Positions 17,957 through 26,125 of a stretch of DNA of 39,050 nt are shown in pieces. Under the pieces are notes generated by a model. That model worked only from the letters and a program-made list of their open reading frames with translations. It did no database searches and was not told the origin of the DNA. Where the stretch lies: the NCBI GenBank assembly GCA_003232435.1, contig QIJL01000029.1:1-39050 (forward strand), given 5' to 3'. The DNA comes from Flavobacteriales bacterium. Lineage in GTDB: Bacteria; Bacteroidota; Bacteroidia; Flavobacteriales; Flavobacteriaceae. Each line of letters opens with the position of its first letter. Position 1 is the stretch's first letter. The translations under genes and the position numbers were made by a program.

Positions 17957-20718
17957 GGTTTTTATCCATCATAATAACCCTATTGTTTGGCCTTCAAGCG
18001 GTATTTGCACAAACTGAAGAACCTAAACTATCGATTAGTTTCAACGAAACCGATCGAGAAGAGGTTCTATTGCAAATAGAAAAAATTGTGGGAGTCGATA
18101 TCTATTATGCCCAAGAATGGCTTGGAAATGAACGTGTTTCCGGCACGTATCAGAATGCCCCGTTATCAGAAGTACTTGGGGATATTTTCAAAAATACCGT
18201 CATTAACTTTTATATTTTGGATAATAACAACATCGTACTGACCCGAAATACGGTTATAAAAGATGAGCTGCATCAAAGTTTTTATCGAGATTCCATCAAT
18301 ACCTTAAGTAGTGATGAACAAATTACCGAGACCCCTTCTTTCTTTTATTTGGAAGAAAAGCAAGATAAGGCCGCCAACATCGAAACAGTGCGGATCGGTC
18401 GGGAACAAAGAAACTCGCGACAAGAAAAATTCATACTTTCCGGAACCGTCAAAAATAATTTTACAGGCGAACCGATACAGAATTTGGCTATCGTGGTCAA
18501 AGGTGGTTCGGCCGGGACGAGCACCGATGCTCAAGGGTTTTACCAAATAGAGCTGCCCGCCGGGGTAAGTATTCTACAGACCAAAGCGATTGGTATCGAA
18601 AGCGTCGAAAAACGTGTTGTCATATATAATAACGGGCAATTGGACTTCAACCTCAACGAGAATATCGAGCAACTCGATGAGGTCGTGGTCGAAAGCAACC
18701 GTCTAAAAAATGTGGAGACCGTTGTGACCGGCGTGATCGAACTCGACGTTGCCGAAATCAAGACGATTCCGTTGGTTCTGGGCGAACGCGATATTCTCAA
18801 AACGGCCTTAACCTTGCCCGGAATCACAAATGCCGGCGAAGGTGCTACAGGCTACAATGTTCGAGGAGGAGGTACCGACCAAAATCTTATTTTATTAGAT
18901 GATGCCGTCATCTATAACCCGTCCCATTTTTTTGGCATTTTTTCGGCGCTGAATCCTTTTACAACAGGAACGGTAACCATTTACAAAGGGAGTATTCCCT
19001 CGGAATATGGCGGACGCCTATCTTCGGTCTTCGACATCAACACCAAAAATGCCAACACCCAAAAATTTTCGGGAGAAGCCTCATTGGGGCCCGTCACGAG
19101 CAACCTTGCCCTTGAAATACCCATTGTAAAAGACAGGTCAGGTATTATCTTAGGCGGAAGAACTACATACTCAAATTGGATCTTGAATGCTTTGGATGAT
19201 GAATCGCTGAAAAACAGTAGGGCCTCCTTTTTCGATGTGGTCGCCAAATACAATGACAGGATCAACGAGAACAATACCTTTTCGGCAACAGGATACTATA
19301 GCAGGGACGCGTTTAGTATTACTTCAGATTCGGTTTATAGCTATAGTAATCGCTTATTTTCATTGAGATGGAACCGTAAGCTGAACGAAACGAACTCGAT
19401 GAACGTTTTGCTGTCGAATAGCCAATATGGCTTTAACATCGAATTCGAGGGCAACTCGGATAAAAATTTCGATTTGGGCTATAGAATCAACGAGACCGAA
19501 TTCAAATTGAAACTATTGAAGCTTTATAAAAAATCCCATAAAATCAATTACGGTCTTTCGAGTAAATTGTATCTGGTCGATCCAGGGGATGTGGATCCAA
19601 TCGGTTCAGAATCCATAGTAGAACCGTTAAGCATTCAAAGAGAGAAAGGATGGGAATCGGCCTTATTTATTTCCGACAATATAACATTGAACAAAAAACT
19701 CTCGGTCGATCTGGGCCTACGGTATTCGTTTTACGCCGCTCTCGGAAAATCGTCGCAAAGCATCTATCAAGACGGTGTTCCCAAAGACGAAGGCACTTTG
19801 ATCGAAATCAAGGAATTTGACAACAATGAAATTATCAAGACCTATGGCGGGTTGGAAGTCAGGGCGTCGACCCGTTATTTTTTGACGCCAAGTCTATCGG
19901 TCAAGGCAGGTTATAACAATACCTTTCAGTACATACACACCTTGTCGAGCAATACTACGGTATCGCCTACCGATACTTGGAAACTTTCCGATACCAACAT
20001 AGAACCCCAAAGGGCCGATCAGGTTTCCTTGGGTTTTTTCAAGAATTTCGACGATAATAGATATGAGCTGAGTTTAGAGGGCTATTACAAACGTTCGAAC
20101 AACATTTTAGACTATAAGGTAGGGGCGCAACTATTGCTCAACGAATCGATCGAGACCGAGGTTCTTCAAGGAGAGGGAAAAGCGTACGGTGTAGAACTGT
20201 TGCTAAAAAAGAGCGACGGCCGATTGAACGGGTGGTTGGGCTATACCTATTCGCGCACATTCATAAAACTTGACAGCGAGTTTCTCGAAGAACGGATCAA
20301 TAACGGGGAATATTTTCCTTCCAATTTTGACAAGCCCCACGATATAAGTTTGGTTACGAATTACAAGTTTACGAAGCGCTATAGTCTCTCGGCGAATTTC
20401 GTATACCAGACCGGAAGGCCAGTAACCTTTCCAATAGGCTCTTACTTTTTAGATGGTTCTGAATATGCGCTTTACAGTGACCGAAACAAGTTTAGAATTC
20501 CCGATTTTTATCGTTTGGATCTTAGTTTAAATATCGAGGGCAACCACAAGGTCAAAAAATTCGCACATAGCTTTTGGAACATCTCGGTGTATAATGTATT
20601 GGGAAGGAACAACCCTTACTCGGTGTTTTTCGTGACCGAAGATGGTTCTTTGAAGGCTTATCAGAGTTCCATTTTTGCAATTCCTGTACCAACGATTACT
20701 TATAATTTTAAATTTTGA
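17953..20718 (+). CDS. TonB-dependent receptor with STN and carboxypeptidase-like domains
   Basis: A 921-residue outer-membrane transporter. The order is signal peptide (1-19, cleavage near VFAQ), STN/secretin-TonB N-terminal domain (about 28-80), a variable linker, a carboxypeptidase-like regulatory domain (about 155-235, SGTVKNNFTGEPIQN), a plug (about 250-365, GYNVRGGGTDQN and YKGSIPSEYGGRLSSVFDI) and a 22-strand-type barrel ending in an aromatic residue (TITYNFKF). STN domains can signal to FecR-type anti-sigma factors, but no sigma/anti-sigma pair is in the window. The start is TTG, overlapping the previous stop. The substrate is unknown. Confidence 0.92.
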   Translation: MRFLSIIITLLFGLQAVFAQTEEPKLSISFNETDREEVLLQIEKIVGVDIYYAQEWLGNERVSGTYQNAPLSEVLGDIFKNTVINFYILDNNNIVLTRNTVIKDELHQSFYRDSINTLSSDEQITETPSFFYLEEKQDKAANIETVRIGREQRNSRQEKFILSGTVKNNFTGEPIQNLAIVVKGGSAGTSTDAQGFYQIELPAGVSILQTKAIGIESVEKRVVIYNNGQLDFNLNENIEQLDEVVVESNRLKNVETVVTGVIELDVAEIKTIPLVLGERDILKTALTLPGITNAGEGATGYNVRGGGTDQNLILLDDAVIYNPSHFFGIFSALNPFTTGTVTIYKGSIPSEYGGRLSSVFDINTKNANTQKFSGEASLGPVTSNLALEIPIVKDRSGIILGGRTTYSNWILNALDDESLKNSRASFFDVVAKYNDRINENNTFSATGYYSRDAFSITSDSVYSYSNRLFSLRWNRKLNETNSMNVLLSNSQYGFNIEFEGNSDKNFDLGYRINETEFKLKLLKLYKKSHKINYGLSSKLYLVDPGDVDPIGSESIVEPLSIQREKGWESALFISDNITLNKKLSVDLGLRYSFYAALGKSSQSIYQDGVPKDEGTLIEIKEFDNNEIIKTYGGLEVRASTRYFLTPSLSVKAGYNNTFQYIHTLSSNTTVSPTDTWKLSDTNIEPQRADQVSLGFFKNFDDNRYELSLEGYYKRSNNILDYKVGAQLLLNESIETEVLQGEGKAYGVELLLKKSDGRLNGWLGYTYSRTFIKLDSEFLEERINNGEYFPSNFDKPHDISLVTNYKFTKRYSLSANFVYQTGRPVTFPIGSYFLDGSEYALYSDRNKFRIPDFYRLDLSLNIEGNHKVKKFAHSFWNISVYNVLGRNNPYSVFFVTEDGSLKAYQSSIFAIPVPTITYNFKF

Positions 20719-21920
20719 TGAACAAAAGGGTCGCTATATATTGCCTCGATATTTTACTATTTGTTTTGGTAGGATGCCTTTTCGGTGCCTGTACAGAACC
20801 TTTTTCTCCTGATTTTTTACCCCAGACGGAAAGTATCCTCGTTGTGGATGCGACCCTTTCCAACGAATTAAAAAACCATGAGATACTACTTAGCCGTTCT
20901 TCACAGGAACAAGGTACATTTCAATTCGAAGAAAATGCAGCCATCCGGATCGTCGATGATAACCAACAGGCATTTACTTTCACGGAATCAGAACGCGGGA
21001 AATATATATCCGACGTTGCGTTTAGCGCAGAACCCAATAAAACATATCGCTTGTTCATAACCACTTCGAATGGCCGCATGTATGCTTCCAATCCCGCAAC
21101 GCTACCGCAAACAACACAAATTGATAATGTTGAGGCCAAAAAAACGGCTACCGATAGTAGTGTAGATGGTGTTAAGATAACAGTCGACAGTTTTGACCCC
21201 ACTGGTAGTTCCACTTATTACAGATACGAATATGAAGAAACCTATAAGATCATAGCCCCGAAATGGGCGCCTGATGAGCTTGTCGTGGCGTCGGAAGAGA
21301 ATATGACAGTTGGGATCTTTGGGCGCCAAAATGAAGACCGAACTTGTTATGCTACCGATAGATCGAACACTATTATTTTAACAAAAACGTCGGGGGCAGG
21401 TGAGGATCGGGTAACCGATTTCAGCGTGCGGTTTTTAAACCAAGGCAATTTTATCATCTCGCACAGGTACAGTATTCTGGTCAAACAATACGTACTTTCA
21501 AGGGAGGCCTACACTTTTTATGAAAAACTGCTTGACTTCTCAGGGTCAGAAAGCCTGTTCTCTGAAAGTCAGCCCGGTTTTATCAATGGTAATATTTTTC
21601 CTGAAGATGGAGGATCCGAAAGGGTGGTCGGTATTTTTGAAGTTTCATCTGTTTCCGAAAAACGCACATTTTTTAATTATGCCGATCTTTTTCCTGAGGA
21701 AGAACTCCCTCCTTTTGTTGACGAATGCAGGTCGACTATTTTTGGGCTCGGAGGCGAACCGTCGGTATTTGAACACGTTAAGGCAAAAAGGGTAAGCTAT
21801 GTTGGCAATGTGACCAATCCCATGACAGGGGCCTTGGAAGCATATATCGTTGTACCCAGGGTATGTGGTGATTGTACAGTATTGGGCAGTACGACCGTAC
21901 CTGATTTTTGGGAAGAATAA
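20718..21920 (+). CDS. DUF4249 domain-containing lipoprotein
   Basis: A 400-residue lipoprotein with a hydrophobic leader and lipobox-like FGAC at about residues 22-25, followed by EPFSPDFLPQTES. The layout matches DUF4249, including the C-terminal VCGDCTVLGSTTVPDFW segment. DUF4249 proteins in Bacteroidota are usually encoded next to TonB-dependent receptors and are presumed surface or periplasmic partners, in the manner of SusD. The ATG overlaps the receptor's stop (TGATG), so expression is coupled. Confidence 0.9.
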   Translation: MNKRVAIYCLDILLFVLVGCLFGACTEPFSPDFLPQTESILVVDATLSNELKNHEILLSRSSQEQGTFQFEENAAIRIVDDNQQAFTFTESERGKYISDVAFSAEPNKTYRLFITTSNGRMYASNPATLPQTTQIDNVEAKKTATDSSVDGVKITVDSFDPTGSSTYYRYEYEETYKIIAPKWAPDELVVASEENMTVGIFGRQNEDRTCYATDRSNTIILTKTSGAGEDRVTDFSVRFLNQGNFIISHRYSILVKQYVLSREAYTFYEKLLDFSGSESLFSESQPGFINGNIFPEDGGSERVVGIFEVSSVSEKRTFFNYADLFPEEELPPFVDECRSTIFGLGGEPSVFEHVKAKRVSYVGNVTNPMTGALEAYIVVPRVCGDCTVLGSTTVPDFWEE

Positions 21921-21931
21921 TTTACAAAGAA

Positions 21932-23716
21932 ATGAAAAAACTGCTTTTTTCGATTTTTATAGTGTTTCTAGGGCCGCTTTTGGGCCATGGGCAGCACCGA
22001 ATAAAAAATCTGGAAGAACTCAATGGTTTTAACGCCATTCCGAAAGAGACTGTTTTTGTTCATTACAATGACAATCTTTTGCTCGCTGGGGAATATCTCT
22101 ATTATAAGATATATTGCCTGAACGCCAAAGACCGAACGCCAAGTAAAATCAGTAAAATAGGGTATGTTGAATTGGTAGGAAAAAATGGGGAATCGGTTTT
22201 CAAACATAAAATGAGATTGACCTCTGGAGAGGGACAAGGCGATTTTTTCATTCCGGTTAATGTTGCTAGTGGGCACTACAAACTAACCGGCTATACCCAA
22301 TGGATGCTAAATGAAGGAGCGGAAACAATTTTTATCGATGATGTCATCGTCATTAATCCGTATCAAGAATTACCGAAAATTACTTCCGCCGCATTGGGCA
22401 ACTCAATAAAACTTGTAAAAAAAGATGGTACAAATCATCCTATTGATTCTGCGGTCTTTTCAAAAAAGACCAATTCATCCTTTAAAATAGATTTGCCCAA
22501 AAAAACTTTCGGCAAACGAAAACCGGTCAAATTAAAAATCGTAAAATCAGGAAGTGAGAATCTAATTGGTAAATATTCCATTTCAGTTCGGAAAAAGAAT
22601 CTTGTCGAACTACCACACGGCCAAAGCGCATCGAATTTTGCATCGAATCTACCTATTCCGAAAAATACAAATACGATAAAAATCAACGAAGAGATTTATC
22701 TCCCTGAACTTCGGGGCGAATTGATTTCAGGCAAAATAATATCTAGTACAGACGACTCGCCTGTTTCAAATCAAACCATAAGCCTATCGATTTCCGGCAA
22801 TGATGCTGTGGTCAAGATTTCCCGCTCCAATGCGAATGGCGTTTTCTATTTCAACCTCGACGGGTCGAACAGAAAGAGTGACATCCTATTAGAAATGCTA
22901 GAGATCGGCAATGATGAGTCGAAAATTATATTGGATTCGATTGCGCCTTTGAACTTAAAATCCACCGGTTTTAAAGAAATTACCGTTTCGCCAGATTTGA
23001 ACCCTATGATTCGAGAGCGGAGTATTTTCAATCAAGTAGAAAGTGCTTTTTTTGAACAAAAAGCTGACAGCATTCTTGTCGCTGGTTCTGGTTTGCCCGT
23101 CTATAGAAACTTTCAAGAAACCTACGTTCTTGATGATTATAAAAGGTTCAAAACCCTTAGGGAAACCCTGGTCGAAATCATCGAAAATGTCTTTATAAAA
23201 AAAATCAAGGGTAAGCTTACTTTACAGGTCAGAAGAGAAGACGAGTTCTTTGTTGACTCTGGCGATACCCCGATGTTATTAATTGACGGCATAGTGGTTC
23301 AAGACCTGAACAGTTTATTGGAATATGATATCAAAAAAATAGATCAAGTCAATATATCGAGAAACGAATATTATATCGGGCCGAAAAGATACCAAGGCAT
23401 TGTTTCAATTGACACAAAACAAGACGGTTATGCCCAACAAATAAAAACGGATAATTTGTCGAAAATCGAAATTGACGGGCCACTTTCGGTGAAAGAATAT
23501 TATTTTCAGGACTATTCTGGAATATCTCCCTCAAATACAAAACATATCGCAGATTTCAGGCAGCAATTATTATGGCGACCTAATCTTGAATTGAACCAGG
23601 AGACCATCCTTGAATTTTTTACTTCGGATAATACGGGCGATTTTGAAATTCGTTTAGAGGGTTTCACTTCGTTGGGCAAACCTGTATCACTTTCAGAAAC
23701 AATTCATGTAGAGTAG
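21932..23716 (+). CDS. Large exported protein with plug-like domain, TBDR operon
   Basis: A 594-residue protein with a signal peptide (MKKLLFSIFIVFLGPLLGHGQ). The N-terminal third (VFVHYNDNLLLAGEYLYYKIYCLNA) resembles the macroglobulin MG2-type module of exported Bacteroidota proteins. The middle carries a regulatory-like beta-sandwich (LRGELISGKIIS). Residues near 435-500 (MLLIDGIVVQDLNSL, YQGIVSIDTKQ) resemble a TonB-receptor plug, yet no beta-barrel follows. It starts 11 bases after the DUF4249 gene at the ATG nearest the signal peptide and ends the operon. The function is unknown; a periplasmic or surface accessory to the receptor is the simplest inference. Confidence 0.8.
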   Translation: MKKLLFSIFIVFLGPLLGHGQHRIKNLEELNGFNAIPKETVFVHYNDNLLLAGEYLYYKIYCLNAKDRTPSKISKIGYVELVGKNGESVFKHKMRLTSGEGQGDFFIPVNVASGHYKLTGYTQWMLNEGAETIFIDDVIVINPYQELPKITSAALGNSIKLVKKDGTNHPIDSAVFSKKTNSSFKIDLPKKTFGKRKPVKLKIVKSGSENLIGKYSISVRKKNLVELPHGQSASNFASNLPIPKNTNTIKINEEIYLPELRGELISGKIISSTDDSPVSNQTISLSISGNDAVVKISRSNANGVFYFNLDGSNRKSDILLEMLEIGNDESKIILDSIAPLNLKSTGFKEITVSPDLNPMIRERSIFNQVESAFFEQKADSILVAGSGLPVYRNFQETYVLDDYKRFKTLRETLVEIIENVFIKKIKGKLTLQVRREDEFFVDSGDTPMLLIDGIVVQDLNSLLEYDIKKIDQVNISRNEYYIGPKRYQGIVSIDTKQDGYAQQIKTDNLSKIEIDGPLSVKEYYFQDYSGISPSNTKHIADFRQQLLWRPNLELNQETILEFFTSDNTGDFEIRLEGFTSLGKPVSLSETIHVE

Positions 23717-23816
23717 TAGTATATTCAGATAAGAACTATGGTTTACAGGATATCTTCAGATAAGATGAAAATCGCCGCTTGAAATTCCAAATACGCTGCT
23801 ATAATACGGAATTGCC

Positions 23817-23824
23817 TATATTTG
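23817..23824 (+). promoter_or_regulatory. Candidate -7 element for the alpha/beta hydrolase
   Basis: TATATTTG matches the TAnnTTTG consensus exactly, 24 bases before the hydrolase ATG at 23849. No TTG is found at the expected distance, so support comes from the -7 element alone. A transcript starting just downstream would exclude the upstream TTG start at 23822. Confidence 0.4.
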
Positions 23825-23848
23825 TTCGAAGACCAGATTCGACCGTGC

Positions 23849-24613
23849 ATGGATGAAAAATTAATTTCCGAAGGAAAGTTCAAGTACATGGAGAAGGGGG
23901 AAGGAACCCCCATCATTATTTTACATGGTCTTATGGGCGGGTTGAGCAACTTCGAAGGCGTGATGGACCACTTCCCGAAAAAAGGGTACAAAGTTCTGAT
24001 CCCCATGCTTCCCATTTATGACTTGCCCATGTTGAAAACCAATGTGAAGCAATTCGCCAGATTTCTCGAAAAATTTATTGAGTTCAAAGGTTTGACCGAT
24101 GTTATTTTATTAGGAAACTCGCTAGGAGGGCATATCGGTCTTCTTCATACCAAATTATTTCCCGAAATGATAAAAGCCCTTGTAATTACAGGAAGTTCAG
24201 GACTTTACGAGAGTGCAATGGGCGATGGCTATCCTCGTCGAGGGGACTACGACTTTATCAAGGCGAAGGCCGAAAAAGTTTTCTACGACCCGAAAGTGGC
24301 CACCAAAGAAATTGTCGACGAAGTATTTGCGACCGTCAATGACCGAAACAAGACCATAAAGACTCTTGCAATCGCCAAAAGTGCGATTCGTCATAATATG
24401 TCGGACGATCTGCCCAGTATGAATACCCCCACATGCATTATCTGGGGAGAAAACGATACGGTCACTCCGCCCGATGTAGCCAAATTATTTCATGAACTAC
24501 TGCCCGATTCCGACCTGCATTGGATAAAAAAATGCGGTCACGCCCCTATGATGGAACATCCTTTGGAATTCAATGAAATCTTGGATGCTTGGTTAGAAAA
24601 ACGAGAGTTTTAA
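23849..24613 (+). CDS. Alpha/beta fold hydrolase
   Basis: A 254-residue cytoplasmic alpha/beta hydrolase. It has an oxyanion-hole HGLMGG near residues 26-31, nucleophile elbow GNSLGG (89-94, Ser91), acid in GENDTVTPP and catalytic His in CGHAPMMEHP near the C-terminus, so the triad is complete. No signal peptide is present. Substrate cannot be told from sequence. The ATG giving MDEKLISEG was chosen because a candidate promoter lies just upstream. The stop codon is followed two bases later by a 24-copy heptamer array. Confidence 0.92.
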   Translation: MDEKLISEGKFKYMEKGEGTPIIILHGLMGGLSNFEGVMDHFPKKGYKVLIPMLPIYDLPMLKTNVKQFARFLEKFIEFKGLTDVILLGNSLGGHIGLLHTKLFPEMIKALVITGSSGLYESAMGDGYPRRGDYDFIKAKAEKVFYDPKVATKEIVDEVFATVNDRNKTIKTLAIAKSAIRHNMSDDLPSMNTPTCIIWGENDTVTPPDVAKLFHELLPDSDLHWIKKCGHAPMMEHPLEFNEILDAWLEKREF

Positions 24614-24615
24614 GG

Positions 24616-24782
24616 GTAGACGGTAGACGGTAGACGGTAGACGGTAGACGGTAGACGGTAGACGGTAGACGGTAGACGGTAGACGGTAGACGGTAGACGT
24701 AGACGGTAGACGGTAGACGGTAGACGGTAGACGGTAGACGGTAGACGGTAGACGGTAGACGGTAGACGGTAGACGGTAGACG
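24616..24782 (+). repeat. 24-copy GTAGACG heptamer array
   Basis: A head-to-tail array of GTAGACG, 167 bases long: twelve perfect units, one 6-base unit at 24700-24705 lacking its first G, and eleven more perfect units. It begins two bases after the stop codon of the alpha/beta hydrolase. Each unit contains TAG, so all three plus-strand frames are blocked. Near-perfect identity implies recent expansion or ongoing copy-number change. Confidence 0.97.
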
Positions 24783-24796
24783 AAAAATTAAGCTTT

Positions 24797-24870
24797 TAAA
24801 CTCCTAAACCAATAAACTCATAAACTTTTTTTGTACTTGAACTTGCGTTTGCACTTGAACTTGAACTTAA
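24797..24870 (+). repeat. Octamer then hexamer arrays upstream of engB
   Basis: At 24797-24828 four octamers share TAAAC (TAAACTCC, TAAACCAA, TAAACTCA, TAAACTTT). At 24835-24870 six hexamers follow (ACTTGA, ACTTGC, GTTTGC, ACTTGA, ACTTGA, ACTTAA). The hexamers end four bases before the engB GTG start, so they occupy its translation initiation region or leader. Confidence 0.85.
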
Positions 24871-24874
24871 TCCA

Positions 24875-25492
24875 GTGAAAATAAAATCGGCAAACTTTGT
24901 TATAAGCAATACCGACGTGGCCAAATGCCCGAACGAGCTCTTGCCGGAATATGCATTTATCGGCCGATCGAATGTTGGCAAGTCATCTTTGATAAATATG
25001 CTGACCGAGCGAAGAAGTTTGGCAAAAATCTCTGGGCGCCCCGGAAAAACCCAACTCATCAATCACTTCAAAATCAATGGCAATTGGTTTTTGGTCGATC
25101 TACCGGGATACGGTTACGCTCGCGTATCAAAAAAAAGTAAAAAAACATTTCAAAAATACATTACCAACTACTTTGAACAGCGCGAACAATTACTTTGCTC
25201 CTTCGTACTGGTAGATATCCGCCACGAACCCCAACCCATTGATATGGAATTTATGGAATGGATGGGCGAAAACGAGATTCCATTTTCCATAATATTTACC
25301 AAGGCAGATAAATTGAAACCTGCTATAGTCAAAAAAAACGTTGATGCTTATTTGCAAGAATTGGTAAATGGGGCCTGGGAAGAAGCGCCGTCTCATTTCG
25401 TCACTTCCTCATCGAAGGACATTGGGCGCGAAGAGGTTCTGGAGTTTATCGATTCCATAAATGACGGATTTTTTAAAGAAGAATCTGGTTAG
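24875..25492 (+). CDS. engB: Ribosome biogenesis GTPase EngB (YihA/YsxC)
   Basis: A 205-residue GTPase of the TrmE-Era-EngA-YihA group, needed for assembly of the large ribosomal subunit. The G1 loop GRSNVGKSS lies at 30-38, followed by the GKTQLINHF switch region, G3 DLPG (75-78), G4 TKAD (142-145) and a G5-like TSSS. The start is GTG, the only one giving the family N-terminus MKIKSANFVISN. It is preceded by tandem arrays, and its TAG stop runs directly into another heptamer array. Confidence 0.96.
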   Translation: MKIKSANFVISNTDVAKCPNELLPEYAFIGRSNVGKSSLINMLTERRSLAKISGRPGKTQLINHFKINGNWFLVDLPGYGYARVSKKSKKTFQKYITNYFEQREQLLCSFVLVDIRHEPQPIDMEFMEWMGENEIPFSIIFTKADKLKPAIVKKNVDAYLQELVNGAWEEAPSHFVTSSSKDIGREEVLEFIDSINDGFFKEESG

Positions 25493-25511
25493 GTGCTGGG
25501 TGCTGGGTGCT
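25490..25511 (+). repeat. Short heptamer array at the engB stop codon
   Basis: TAGGTGC TGGGTGC TGGGTGC T: three 7-base units, the first of which contains the engB stop codon TAG. It lies five bases before the end of the four-helix-bundle pseudogene on the other strand. Confidence 0.8.
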
Positions 25512-25516
25512 AAAAA

Positions 25517-26035
25517 TTATATTTGATTTCGAAAAGCAATCATCATATTCATCAATTTGAATGCCTGATTATAATGCTCATTGAATACCTTTGGTTCAAT
25601 GTACTTTCTATTGCGCGCTTTGTAAAGACATGTTACTACTTCAGCCAACGAACGGATTGAATACCCCATGAACTTTCTAAACTCTGGATCAGATGGCAAA
25701 ATGCTTCCTTCAGAAATATTGAACCCATCTTGAGTTATGGTATTTAAGCGAAAAATTATGCTTTTGTTCTCTAATGAAGTGTTTTTTTAGCAGCATAGCA
25801 TAGCTACAGCATAGCTACGGTGCGAAAAAAAGACAAAATTAGAGGGCAAAATGATGATTTTGCAGGTAATAGCATAGCTCAAGATGGGTTCATTAAGTGC
25901 AATAGAGTCGGCAGCTCTTCTTATTTGCGATGAAAGATCGTAAATCTCCTTTTTAGGAAATTTTTCGGCCAAAGAATTCATTTCTTCGCCAATGTCCATT
26001 GCTTTTTGTCAAATAACCAGTTTTTCAAATTTGAA
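25517..26035 (-). pseudogene. Four-helix-bundle (S23-like) protein, disrupted
   Basis: Two reading-frame pieces together make one four-helix-bundle protein of the 23S rRNA intervening-sequence type: an N-terminal piece (KFEKLVI, then QKAMDIGEEMNSLAEKFPKKE) and a C-terminal piece (ISEGSILPSDPEFRKFMGY to the TAA at 25517). Three lesions are visible. The codon where such proteins start is TTC rather than ATG, an expected Trp codon is TGA at 26009-26011, and a 171-bp element interrupts the frame after SIALN. The fold is shared with Avd of diversity-generating retroelements, but no reverse transcriptase is in the window. Short heptamer arrays lie on both sides. Confidence 0.85.
25721..25891. mobile_element. 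MITE-like element with perfect 14-bp inverted ends
   Basis: A 171-bp insertion bounded by GAACCCATCTTGAG and its exact reverse complement, flanked by a 3-bp target duplication ATT (25718-25720 and 25892-25894). Removing the element plus one ATT restores the reading frame of the host gene across SIALN/ISEGS. It contains an internal hairpin GCAAAAT-gatg-ATTTTGC and GCATAGCTAC-type short repeats, and has no room for a transposase, so it must have moved in trans. Confidence 0.9.
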
Positions 26036-26083
26036 ACTTATTTTGTTTTTGCTCAAATATAACTCATTGACATTACTAGACTT

Positions 26084-26111
26084 CCCGCATCCCGCTCCCA
26101 GCATCCATCCT
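26084..26111 (-). repeat. Degenerate heptamer array beside S23-like pseudogene
   Basis: Four 7-base units on the plus strand (CCCGCAT, CCCGCTC, CCAGCAT, CCATCCT). The coding-strand form (GGATGCT, GGGAGCG, GGATGCG) resembles the array after engB. It lies 14 bases past the stop of the small gene at 26126-26485, again on the sense side. Confidence 0.65.
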
Positions 26112-26125
26112 TATAATGGCCTTTC

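Noticed and set aside
24616-24782. CRISPR array
   Set aside because: Units are 7 bases and directly adjacent with no spacers, and no cas gene is in the window.
24616-24782. Coding repeat on the minus strand
   Set aside because: The minus strand of the array is open in all frames, but no start, leader or flanking coding sequence accompanies it.
25517-26035. Diversity-generating retroelement with an Avd-type protein
   Set aside because: The four-helix-bundle fold would fit Avd, but no reverse transcriptase, template repeat or variable repeat is present, and the gene is broken.
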